From Myxococcales bacterium (GTDB lineage Bacteria; Myxococcota_A; Polyangia; Polyangiales; Houyiibacteriaceae): 55,745 bases of DNA. Shown one piece after another: positions 17,867 through 25,442 of the stretch. The stretch's first letter is position 1. Every line of letters starts with the position of its first letter. The position numbers were made by a program, and so were the translations under genes. The DNA lies in assembly GCA_019637115.1 (NCBI GenBank), contig JAHBWH010000034.1, positions 1 through 55,745 of the forward strand, in the 5' to 3' direction. The notes under the pieces were generated by a model that was not told the DNA's origin, did no database searches, and worked only from the letters and a program-made list of their open reading frames with translations.

Positions 17867-17947
17867 ACGGAGCTTATACACCGTGGGCGGGGCGGTGGGG
17901 TGTCCACGCAGGAGGCGAAAGGACCCGCTCGAGGAAGCCCCCGAGAC

Positions 17948-17967
17948 GGAGCGCTCTGGAGCGCTCC
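17948..17967 (-). terminator. Near-palindromic hairpin GGAGCGCTC/GAGCGCTCC
   Basis: A 9-bp perfect stem with a TG centre, 18 bp downstream of the stop of the following minus-strand lipoprotein and upstream of the vWA gene. It has no T-run. It may separate the two transcripts. Confidence 0.45.
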
Positions 17968-17984
17968 GGCGCGTGGGCCTGCGC

Positions 17985-18854
17985 TCAGATCCACAAGATG
18001 ATCCCGAGCGCGGGCGTCACCACCGCGCCTCTCGCGTCGATGTCGTCCCGCATCGACGCGCCGCTCATCTGCAGGTCGACCTCGGCGCGCACGCGGGCGT
18101 GCGCGACCGTCAGCTCGAACGCGACCCAGAAGCGCGACGAGCCGACCGCGATGCCCACCTGTCCCGCGAGGTAGAGCACCGAGCCGCTCATCGTCAGGGG
18201 CGCCTCGGCGCGGCACGGCGCGTCGCGGGGGGCGTCGAGGCAGACCGCGATGTCGCTCGCGACCCGCGACCAAACCAGCTTCGGCCCCGCCCAGAGGTGG
18301 ATCCAACGGCGGCTGAAGCCGACCGTGAGCGGGACGGCGAGGTCGAAGCGCCGGAAGCGCTCGATCCGCGCGCGGTCGGTGATCCGGTCGAGCGGGAAGG
18401 CGCCGAACGAGCCGTCGAGCTGCAACCCGAGCGCGCCGTAGATCCCGGGCGCCATGCGCAGCCACTGGACGCGGAGCCCTCCGCCCGCGCTCGTGCTCCG
18501 CACGCGCGCGTCGAGCTCGAGGCGCTTCGAGAGCCCCACGGCGAGCGCGAGCTGCGCGTCGACCGAAGGAGGCTGCGCCAGGGCCGCGCCCGCGATGGTG
18601 GCGATCTCGCGCACCTGCTCGGGGTTCGGCCGCCGGCTCATGCCGCGCAGCCCCTCGAGCTCCTCGCGCACCTCTCCGGGGAGCCCCGTGGGCGGCGTGA
18701 GCTGGATCGAGCTCGTCGCCGAGACGTGCCCCGCGGGCACGAGCCGCGCGGGCTGCATGCTCGTGAGGGACGTCGAGCACCCAGCGACCGACGCGACCAG
18801 CGCCGCCACCAGCGTGAGCTGGTGGGCAGACCGCCGGTGTGCGCGTCCTCGCAT
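17985..18854 (-). CDS. Outer-membrane beta-rich lipoprotein
   Basis: A 289-residue lipoprotein. I chose the ATG that starts the signal peptide (MRGRAHRRSAHQLTLVAALV, then VAGC lipobox). Upstream in-frame codons to 18941 would only add an Arg-rich leader. The mature part contains amphipathic strands (LALAVGLSKRLELDARVR, GALGLQLDGSF, VPLTVGFSRRWIHLWAG, LAGQVGIAVGSSRFWVAFEL) and ends in a hydrophobic strand with ILWI, as outer-membrane barrels often do. Its function is unknown. Confidence 0.75.
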   Translation of the reverse strand: MRGRAHRRSAHQLTLVAALVASVAGCSTSLTSMQPARLVPAGHVSATSSIQLTPPTGLPGEVREELEGLRGMSRRPNPEQVREIATIAGAALAQPPSVDAQLALAVGLSKRLELDARVRSTSAGGGLRVQWLRMAPGIYGALGLQLDGSFGAFPLDRITDRARIERFRRFDLAVPLTVGFSRRWIHLWAGPKLVWSRVASDIAVCLDAPRDAPCRAEAPLTMSGSVLYLAGQVGIAVGSSRFWVAFELTVAHARVRAEVDLQMSGASMRDDIDARGAVVTPALGIILWI

Positions 18855-19032
18855 CCGACGACGCTTTGCGAGCGGCGTGCCACGACGAAACTCCAACGCT
18901 TCTCGGGGAGTTCGCGGCAAAGTGACTCGGTCCACTGGCACAACCCGCGCCAGGACATGCGTCGACGGCTCCGAGCAGGGCGAGGTCGGCGGGGGCGAGA
19001 GGCAGCCCCGAGACCCGCCCGATCAGGGGACG

Positions 19033-19587
19033 TCACTCGGGAGGGTCGACCGCTTCGCCCGGCCCGCTCTCCACATGAATCGAGGCCGGGCCCGCTGCCA
19101 CGATGAAGAGCCACATCCCGAGAGACGCCAACGCGACGCGCCGCGCGGGCGAGTCCGCGGGGACGAGACGGAGCGGGGGCGCGTCCTCCGGCACCCCCTG
19201 CACGATGCCGTCGGCGCCTACTGACAGGGTGTGCTCGCCGACGCGGAGCGCATCGCCGTCGAGCTGCGCTAGCATGACGCCGTCCGCAGTGCGGAGGACC
19301 CCCTCCGCGGTGACCTGCAGGCGCAACGTCCCCTCGTCGTCGACGAAGTCACCGTCGGTGCTCCAGCGGCCGAAGGGTCGCCCGCTGACGCTCATCGCCC
19401 CGTCCGCAGCGATCTCGATCCCGTCGTTGTCGGCATCGAGCACGCCGACAGGCGCGAAGACGAAGGTCGGCGCCGCGCGTTCTTCACCAGTGGACACGAT
19501 CGACGCGGGGGCCGACTCGGGCTCGGGACCGCCGCACGCGAGGAGCGGCGCAACCACGAGGACTCTCAACTTGCTGTGCACATTCAT
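19033..19587 (-). CDS. Small lipoprotein, repetitive beta structure
   Basis: A 184-residue lipoprotein: MNVHSKLRVLVVAPLLAC, then GGPEPES. An AGGGAG-type Shine-Dalgarno lies close upstream. The mature region consists of short repeated hairpin-like units (DGIEIAADGAMSVSGRPFGR, EGVLRTADGVMLAQLDGDAL, EHTLSVGADGIVQG), suggesting a small beta-solenoid or barrel. A hydrophobic segment (ALASLGMWLFIVAAG) lies near the C-terminus. No family is recognised. Confidence 0.75.
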   Translation of the reverse strand: MNVHSKLRVLVVAPLLACGGPEPESAPASIVSTGEERAAPTFVFAPVGVLDADNDGIEIAADGAMSVSGRPFGRWSTDGDFVDDEGTLRLQVTAEGVLRTADGVMLAQLDGDALRVGEHTLSVGADGIVQGVPEDAPPLRLVPADSPARRVALASLGMWLFIVAAGPASIHVESGPGEAVDPPE

Positions 19588-20067
19588 CCTACGTCTCCCT
19601 GGTTATGAGTGGCGCGCCGCGTCCCAGGGACGCATCGAGTCGAAGTGACGACTCGCGCCCGAACTCCGATTGAGACGCGCCGCGCGGACGCGGCCTTCGG
19701 TCGACACGAGGTCGGCGCGCCGCTCGGTGTACTCGTCGCCACCCCACGGCCGAGCCTACACGACCCGACCCGGCATGCGCTAGTGGTGCTCGGCGGAACG
19801 GTACCGGCGAGGATTCGGCGTCGCTCGGCGGTCCGAATCGACGAAGGACATGCAGAACATATTCGAAGAGATAGGCCGAAGGCCGGTCGGGCCGCCGAGC
19901 GGCGCCGAGGACCGGCGCTAACGGATCGTCAGTTTCGCCAAGCACCGCTAGTGCCCCAACCCGAAGTTCGTTCCGGGTCCTTGCCACAGGAGTCTTGGCA
20001 ACCTCCACGGCCAATCGAGTAACCCACCGTCGCTACGCTTTCGGGCGCCGCGAAGAGGCGAACGAGT
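19588..20067. other. Non-coding stretch
   Basis: Both strands have open frames here, but neither reads like protein (Arg/Pro/Ala-rich, no start context). A relatively AT-rich patch (about 19840-19880) and a dispersed repeat are the only structure I see. It adjoins gene remnants and may itself be decayed sequence. Confidence 0.5.
19948..19974 (+). repeat. Dispersed repeat, copy 2
   Basis: CTAGTGCCCCAACCCGAAG continues into TTCGTTCC and matches the core found at 1233-1260, 55321-55346 and 55461-55486. Here it is far from any intact gene. Confidence 0.7.
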
Positions 20068-20358
20068 TCAATCGGGAACGACGCACACCCGCGCGGGGGG
20101 CTGAGGTCCTGCGCCGCAGTCGAGGAGGTCGACGCCCCAGCAATGGACCGCACCGTCCTCGTCGATCGCACAGCTCGCTTCACGCCCCAGGGCCACCCAC
20201 GCCCACGTCCCCTCCAGTGGGACCGCCGGCACCACGACGGCCGTCCCGATCGCCGCGTCGACGTGATTGGCGCCATTGTTTCCCCAGCACCAGAGCACCC
20301 GCGCCTCACTGAGCGCGCAGCCGTGGCCGACGCCGAGCGCCAACGCTCCGGCCGCCAC
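20068..20358 (-). pseudogene. RCC1-repeat protein fragment
   Basis: The minus-strand frame reads LGVGHGCALSEARVLWCWG, then about 40 residues later LGREASCAIDEDGAVHCWG. This matches the G-x-H/E-x-C-A-L...CWG pattern of RCC1/BNR-type repeats common in myxobacterial secreted proteins. Only about two repeats remain, with no signal peptide or plausible start, and the frame stops right after the second. Intact relatives have many repeats over 300 or more residues. An adjacent frame just upstream (TLSEGTEMIA) may be the continuation, which would imply a frameshift. Confidence 0.6.
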
Positions 20359-20420
20359 TCGCCACCTGGGCGCACCGTCGCCGATCGTGCGATCATCTCG
20401 GTGCCCTCGGACAGCGTCAC

Positions 20421-20987
20421 GGAGCGGCGGCCGCGTTCGTCGTCGTCCGTCCGGACGGCACCGAGCGCCGACTCTCACCAGGGCGACCTTTCGAACTCCC
20501 GGTCGTGGACGGGGGCAACCGCGTTGGTGCGCTCTTGGCGGAGCTCGCCCTCCGAGGAAGCGATGACGAGGCGGCCGTGTTCGGTCGAGTGTATGGCTTC
20601 ACCGACTTGGCCGACCTCCATCGGGGCGCCCGCGACGTGCTCTACCACCGCGCTCGCAAGGCGCTCGGTGACCTCGCCACGCTGCACCGTAAGGACGGGC
20701 GGATAGAGCTCCGGCCTCGGGCGGCGTTTTGTTTCGGCGACCCGCGCTGCGAGCCCGACGACGACGTGGAGACCCTACGGGCGGTCGCCGCGCGAGGCGT
20801 CGTGAGCGTCAAGGAGCTGGCCGCGACGCTCGGAGTCCCGGACCGCACCGCCCAGGACGTGCTCAAGCGGCTCGTCGAGGAGGGCGCTTTGGCGGCCGAG
20901 CAGGAAGGTCGACGCAAGGTCTACCGCCTCGAGGATACGACCTTCCGTGAGCCCACGTTCGTCGGCGCCAGGGAACTGACGCGCTGA
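20421..20987 (+). pseudogene. 5'-truncated regulator-like gene with winged helix
   Basis: A coding-like frame reads FVVVRPDGTERRLSPGRPFE, then ALLAELALRGSDDEAAVFGR. It ends in a winged-helix-like region (VSVKELAATLGVPDRTAQDV, then LKRLVEEGALAAEQEGRRKV). The first usable start is GTG 20505, but protein-like sequence clearly continues upstream of it without a start codon. The 5' end therefore seems lost where the frame meets the oppositely oriented RCC1 fragment. From GTG 20505 a 160-residue protein could still be made. A DNA-binding role is inferred from the helix-turn-helix pattern only. Confidence 0.55.
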
Positions 20988-21184
20988 TGGGAGCCGGGCC
21001 CGATCGGAGCCCCCGAGGAACCCTCAACGTAGGCCTCGTGACCCACGCCATCGGGCCCGTCCATTCCGCGACCCTCACGATCGGTAGCGAGTTCGCGTCT
21101 TCGGGTTCGGGCTGCTCCTCCTCCAGCGGTCGGCTCGCGCTCGTGTGCGGCTTCGAGGTGACCATTCCACTTGACCGAGCGTGA
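20987..21184 (+). CDS. Possible small ORF, 65 aa
   Basis: The ATG overlaps the preceding TGA by one base (TGATGG), suggesting translational coupling. The product includes TLNVGLVTHAIGPVHSATLT and a Ser-rich stretch and ends in VTIPLDRA. Third-position GC is about 75%, lower than the neighbours. It may be a decayed 3' end of the truncated gene or a chance frame. Confidence 0.3.
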   Translation: MGAGPDRSPRGTLNVGLVTHAIGPVHSATLTIGSEFASSGSGCSSSSGRLALVCGFEVTIPLDRA

Positions 21185-21202
21185 CCGCGCTCGTCCGCGG
21201 CC

Positions 21203-21219
21203 TGAGCGCTCAGCGCCGA
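21203..21219. repeat. TGAGCGCTCA palindrome, copy A
   Basis: CTGAGCGCTCAGCGCCG overlaps the stop codon of the LysR-type gene. The same 17-mer recurs at 24709-24725, on the far side of the receptor gene. The palindromic core is TGAGCGCTCA. Confidence 0.6.
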
Positions 21220-22157
21220 CGCGAAGGCCGACGGGCCTCATCCGCGCCCGAGGCGGCCTCGAGCGGGCGTAACGCCACGCGCGCGTGCTCGCAGATGGCG
21301 ACCACGCCAGGCAGCCGGACACGCCGCTCGGTGCTCACGGCGTAGAACCGCTCCCGGAGCTCTCGTACCCGACCGAAGACGTGCAGGTCGTACCGACGAC
21401 GCACGTGCGTCGCGATGAGCGTCGGCGCAGCGAGCACGCCATGCCCCGCGCTCGCGAACGCCTTGGCGAGCGCGCTGTCCTGGACCTCGGCCACGATCGA
21501 GGGCTCGAGCCCGTGGCGCTCGAGCCAAGGATCGAGGACGCGGCGCAACGTCGCGTCCGAGGTCGGGACGATGAGCGGCGCCTGGTCGAGGCTCTTCGGA
21601 AAGCCACGCCTCAGACGCCGAGCCAACGCCGCCGTCGCGAAGAAGCTGACGTCGCTCTCACCGAGCGGGTGGTTGTACGCCTTCACGCCGGACGCCGCCG
21701 GCAGCGGCGCGTCCGTGAGCACGACGTCCAGATCGTGGGTCGCCAACCGCCCGATCAACCTCTCGAAATGATCCTCGGCGCAGACGAGGCGCAGCCCGAG
21801 CTGGAGCGCGGGCTCGAGCAGGACGAGCCCGACCAGCTTCGGGATCGCGCTCGAGAGCCCGACGCGCAGCGCGGGGCGCTCGACCGCGTGCCCACGCAGG
21901 GCCGTCATCATCTCTCGGCCGAGCCCGAAGATCTCGGAGGCGTAGCGATGAACCAGGTGCCCGGTCTCCGTCAGCACCAGCCGCCGTCCGCTGCGATCGA
22001 AGAGCGGCACCCCGAGGCTCTCCTCGAGCTGTCGAATCTGTCCGCTCACCGTCGAGTGCGAGAGCCGGAGGATCTTCGCCGCGGGCACGATGCCCCCCTC
22101 GCGCACGACGAGGTGGAAGTAGAGGAGGTGATGGTAGTTGAGCCACTCGAACGTCAT
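21210..22157 (-). CDS. LysR-family regulator, NhaR-like
   Basis: A 315-residue regulator. The N-terminal winged helix-turn-helix reads LNYHHLLYFHLVVREGGIVP, then LRLSHSTVSGQIRQLEESLG and VPLFDRSGRRLVLTETG. The opening LNYHHLLYF is typical of NhaR-type LysR proteins. The remaining 240 residues are the effector-binding domain. The ATG lies 35 bp downstream of the TonB-receptor stop on the same strand, so it probably shares that transcript and may control it. The effector (sodium, pH, iron or another signal) cannot be told. I rejected the long upstream open frame as a shadow of the receptor gene. Confidence 0.9.
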   Translation of the reverse strand: MTFEWLNYHHLLYFHLVVREGGIVPAAKILRLSHSTVSGQIRQLEESLGVPLFDRSGRRLVLTETGHLVHRYASEIFGLGREMMTALRGHAVERPALRVGLSSAIPKLVGLVLLEPALQLGLRLVCAEDHFERLIGRLATHDLDVVLTDAPLPAASGVKAYNHPLGESDVSFFATAALARRLRRGFPKSLDQAPLIVPTSDATLRRVLDPWLERHGLEPSIVAEVQDSALAKAFASAGHGVLAAPTLIATHVRRRYDLHVFGRVRELRERFYAVSTERRVRLPGVVAICEHARVALRPLEAASGADEARRPSRRR

Positions 22158-22192
22158 GGTCGCTTGCTCGCGCGCGGCGTCGCACCCCGAGC

Positions 22193-24664
22193 CTACCTCG
22201 TGAGCGCCGACGGCGAGGTCGTTTCGTCGGTCGCGGGCGGCGCGTCCGCGGCGCTCCGCCGCCAATCGAAGGCGAACGAGAGCACCGCCATGACCTGCCT
22301 CGGCGGGCCCGCCGCGAAGTGACGTTCGGGGCGCGAGGTGTCGACCGGAGCGTCGTCGAGGCGCGAGACGTACTCGAGCTCCCGCTCGCGGTAGCGCGCG
22401 TCGAAGAGGTTGTGGGCCACGAGCTCGAGCTCCAAGAAGCGCCACCCGAGGCGCACGGAAGCGTCCAGCACGCTGAGGGGCCTCGACCACGCGCCGCTCG
22501 GGAGCGGCCGTCGGCCGAGGACGGATCCGCCGACCGCGACCCCGAGGTGCGCGCGCTCGCGGGCGAGCCTCACCTCCCGCCGGAGCACGACGTCGTAGCG
22601 TCCCGCCCATCGCGGCACGAAGGGCACGCGAGGCCCGCGCGCGAGCGCGAGCGGGCTCGCGTCGTCGTCCACCTGGTGGGCCTCGTTCCACGCCAAGCTC
22701 CCTCGGAGCTCGACCCAACCCTCGAAGACCATGCGCGTCTGCAGGAAGCCCCCGAAGCGATGCGTCGCGGGGACGAGCACGTCTCGCCCGCTGCGGAGGT
22801 CGAAGAACGGGTCCGGGTCGACGCGCGCCCAGAACGTCCCGAGGCGCCCATCGAAGGCGAAACCCCGGAACGTCCGCTCCACGTGCGCGGGAGGCTCCCA
22901 GCTCCGGAGAAAGAGCCGCAGCCCGGACTCCACCGTGCGCGCGCTCGTCAGCGGCGCGCGCTCGCCGTCCTGCCGCGCCCAGCTCTCGGCCGGCCGCGCG
23001 CCGAGCCCAACGCTGGTCGTCCACGCGAGCGCAGAGGCCGCCGCATCCCAGAGCGCGATCCGGAGACTCGCGCGCGGCAGCACGGCCACCGCGCCGCCGT
23101 CGGTCGATGCAGCGCGCTCCTCCTCGATCCCCATGAGGTCCTCGGTCGAGAACGAGAACCCAGCGACGCGGACGCCTCCTCGGAGCGCGACCCGGCCGAC
23201 CTGGAAGGTGCCTCCCGCGTGCCCGCCCACGTGGGTGAGCGCGAAGGTTCGGTCGAAGGCCACGGCGTAGGGCGTCGTCGTCTCCCAGCCGAGCTGCAAC
23301 GCGCGCGCCTCACCGCGGTCGTGTCGCGTGAGCAGCCCGACCTCCAGCGCTTGCGTCGCGCCCCGCCACGATCGCTCGGCCACGTAGTCGGCGCGCATCC
23401 CGAGCCCCACCCCCTCGGTGCGCAGGTCGAGGGCGTCGCCGCGCGGATCGAAGAGCCTGAACGTCGTGTTCTCGCGTACCCGATGCCTCCGGAGCTGCCC
23501 CCAAGCCCGCACGTCGAGTCGCTGCCCCTCCGCGCGGTGATGGGCCCCGAGGAGCATGAAGTGCCGCGAAGCGCGCGCTCCTTGCGTGGGGTCGTGCGCG
23601 CAGACGTAGAGCGCGTCGATCCCGTCTCCGCAGGCCGCCTCCGCGGCGTCCTGGCGCAAGAGCCCGGCGGACTCGTACGCGAGCGCGTGGCTCCCCACCA
23701 AGACCGACCACCCGAGACGCTCTCCGCCGCCCCCCCAGCGCGCGAGGCTCCGGACGTTCCAATGAGCGCGGTGCGCCCCGAACCCGGCGCCGGTCTGCAC
23801 CTCGAAGGCGACGAAGTCGTCCGCGCCGGACGACCGCCCCTCGCGCCCCGAGCTCCAGAGGAGCAGCGCGCGCCGCCGCCGATATTCGCCCGCCGCGCCC
23901 GTCACGCGCAGCCCCGCGCGCTCGGCCCCGAGGCGAAGCTCGACGGTCCCCGCGAGCGCGAAATCACCCTGGGCGACGTCGAAGGTGCCCGGGCGAGCCC
24001 GCAAGCGGTCGACCAGCTCTGGGATCACGAACTGCAGATCCGCATGCCCGTGGGCGTAGAGGTTCGACGGCTCGTTGATCGGCATCCCCTCCACGAGCAC
24101 CTCGAGATCGCGCCCGGCGCCGGCGTCGAAGCCTCGGAAGAACACCGTCGGCGCCGCCCCCTCGCCGCCCGGGCGCTCGAGGACGGCGCCGGGGAGCAGC
24201 GTGAGGAGGTCCGCCGCGTGGAAGCGCGGCACGTCCCGCAGACCCGCGACCTCGATCTCCTCCTCGGAGGTCGCGGTGACGCGAGGGCGCGCGACGCCAT
24301 CCGTCTCGGTCCCAGGCGGTGGCGTGAGCGGAGGCTCGCGCGGATGGGACGTCGACGCTCGCGCGGGCGGGACGTCGACGACGAGCTGGCGCCGACGCTC
24401 CACGCCTCCCTCGCGCGGCGTGGGCGCGAAACGGAGGGCGCTCGCGTGGCGGATGGCCTCCGCCGCGACGAGCGCGGGCGCCCGACCGATGACCGCGACC
24501 TGGGCCACCCGCCCCTCCGCGTCGAGCTCGACCTCGAGGCGCACGCGCCCGCCCTCGCCCGCGGGCCTGGGGGCCGACGCCTCGATGCCTCGGGTCGAGG
24601 TCGCGACGCCGGTCTCCTGAGCCTCCGCCCGGATCCAGGCGGCCAGCGTCGCCAAGCAGATCAT
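22193..24664 (-). CDS. TonB-dependent receptor with N-terminal TonB C-terminal-like domain
   Basis: An 823-residue outer-membrane receptor. After a hydrophobic start (MICLATLAAWIRAEAQE), residues about 38-100 (VRLEVELDAEGRVAQVAVIG, HASALRFAPTPREGG) resemble the TonB C-terminal domain. Then come a possible TonB box (EEIEVAGL) and a plug (FFRGFDAGAGRDLEVLVEGM, INEPSNLYAHGHADLQFVIP; about residues 140-230). The rest is a 22-strand-type barrel ending near LSFAFDW with a short tail. Substrate could be a metal chelate, haem or vitamin. The start is uncertain: GTG 24667 or a GTG near 24735 would add an Arg-rich n-region and make a better signal peptide. Confidence 0.9.
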   Translation of the reverse strand: MICLATLAAWIRAEAQETGVATSTRGIEASAPRPAGEGGRVRLEVELDAEGRVAQVAVIGRAPALVAAEAIRHASALRFAPTPREGGVERRRQLVVDVPPARASTSHPREPPLTPPPGTETDGVARPRVTATSEEEIEVAGLRDVPRFHAADLLTLLPGAVLERPGGEGAAPTVFFRGFDAGAGRDLEVLVEGMPINEPSNLYAHGHADLQFVIPELVDRLRARPGTFDVAQGDFALAGTVELRLGAERAGLRVTGAAGEYRRRRALLLWSSGREGRSSGADDFVAFEVQTGAGFGAHRAHWNVRSLARWGGGGERLGWSVLVGSHALAYESAGLLRQDAAEAACGDGIDALYVCAHDPTQGARASRHFMLLGAHHRAEGQRLDVRAWGQLRRHRVRENTTFRLFDPRGDALDLRTEGVGLGMRADYVAERSWRGATQALEVGLLTRHDRGEARALQLGWETTTPYAVAFDRTFALTHVGGHAGGTFQVGRVALRGGVRVAGFSFSTEDLMGIEEERAASTDGGAVAVLPRASLRIALWDAAASALAWTTSVGLGARPAESWARQDGERAPLTSARTVESGLRLFLRSWEPPAHVERTFRGFAFDGRLGTFWARVDPDPFFDLRSGRDVLVPATHRFGGFLQTRMVFEGWVELRGSLAWNEAHQVDDDASPLALARGPRVPFVPRWAGRYDVVLRREVRLARERAHLGVAVGGSVLGRRPLPSGAWSRPLSVLDASVRLGWRFLELELVAHNLFDARYRERELEYVSRLDDAPVDTSRPERHFAAGPPRQVMAVLSFAFDWRRSAADAPPATDETTSPSALTR

Positions 24665-24708
24665 CACGTGGACCGCGGGGGTTGACCGGGCCGACCGCGC
24701 CGACCGCG

Positions 24709-24725
24709 CTGAGCGCTCAGCGCCG
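24709..24725. promoter_or_regulatory. TGAGCGCTCA palindrome, copy B (possible operator)
   Basis: The identical 17-mer to 21203-21219, here extended to the 18-bp palindrome GCGCTGAGCGCTCAGCGC, lies about 45 bp upstream of the receptor start. Its position suits a regulator site for the receptor/LysR operon. A terminator for the TerB-like gene is excluded by orientation. Confidence 0.4.
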
Positions 24726-24842
24726 CGTTCGATCACGAGCTCGGTCGCGACGTGCGCCGGAGCGCGCCCACGCGCGTCACGCCGACCGCCGCGACGCTGC
24801 TTCGCGTCGACGCCCCCGCGCCGACCCGCGACGCAACGCCGC

Positions 24843-25304
24843 TCACGAGGGCTCCCCCGCCTCGGCGACGAGGTGGACGAGGATCCCCGCGTAGCGCTCG
24901 CGCCAACCGCCGACGAACCGGACACCGAGCGCATAGACGTTGTCCTCGACGCGCACGCGCTCTTCCTCGCCGAGCTCGAGGATGCGCTGCAGCGCGCGGA
25001 GGAGGTCGCGCTCGCGCCGGTCGAGCACGCCGTCGGCCAGCGCCATCCAGACCGCGGAGGCGTAGACCGCGACGCGCCCCTCGGGGCTGATCGCGTGCGC
25101 GGGTAGACGTCGCAGGCGCTGGCGGCGCAAGAGCCGCTCGGAGCGGAGGGCGTCCGCGACCCCGAGGACCTGCGCCGCGGTGCGCGCGACCGTGACCTCG
25201 TCGACGTGGAGCGTCCCATCCGCCCAGGCGACACAAGACATCGCGTGGAGGCAGGCGGCGCGATCCGTGAGGGAGAGCACTTCGGAGGGCTTCAGGTCCA
25301 TCAT
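24843..25304 (-). CDS. TerB-like helical protein
   Basis: A 153-residue all-helical protein. It has two copies of the TerB-type motif: VAWADGTLHVDEVTVARTAA and WMALADGVLDRRERDLLRAL, each with an A-D-G acidic turn before a helix. TerB-like domains occur in tellurite-resistance and membrane-associated stress modules, and acidic turns can bind metal. No ter genes are nearby. The start is uncertain: ATG 25304 (MMDLKPSEV), 25301 or 25331, none with a good Shine-Dalgarno. It is divergent from the lipase gene, and a relatively AT-rich spacer (25340-25380) between them may hold promoters. Confidence 0.75.
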   Translation of the reverse strand: MMDLKPSEVLSLTDRAACLHAMSCVAWADGTLHVDEVTVARTAAQVLGVADALRSERLLRRQRLRRLPAHAISPEGRVAVYASAVWMALADGVLDRRERDLLRALQRILELGEEERVRVEDNVYALGVRFVGGWRERYAGILVHLVAEAGEPS

Positions 25305-25442
25305 GGGCTCAGCATCGAGCCCTGTTCGCATGTCGTCACTACCGGAACTTTCGCTCTTGAACGTCGGTATTACCAACATGTCGCAGCCGACGCCGAGCCG
25401 CATGTTCCGAGCAGGCGACGACGCCCGCGCCCGGACGAAGCC

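Noticed and set aside
22319-24685. A 788-codon plus-strand frame over the TonB receptor
   Set aside because: No motifs or start signal, and its composition is that of an antisense shadow.
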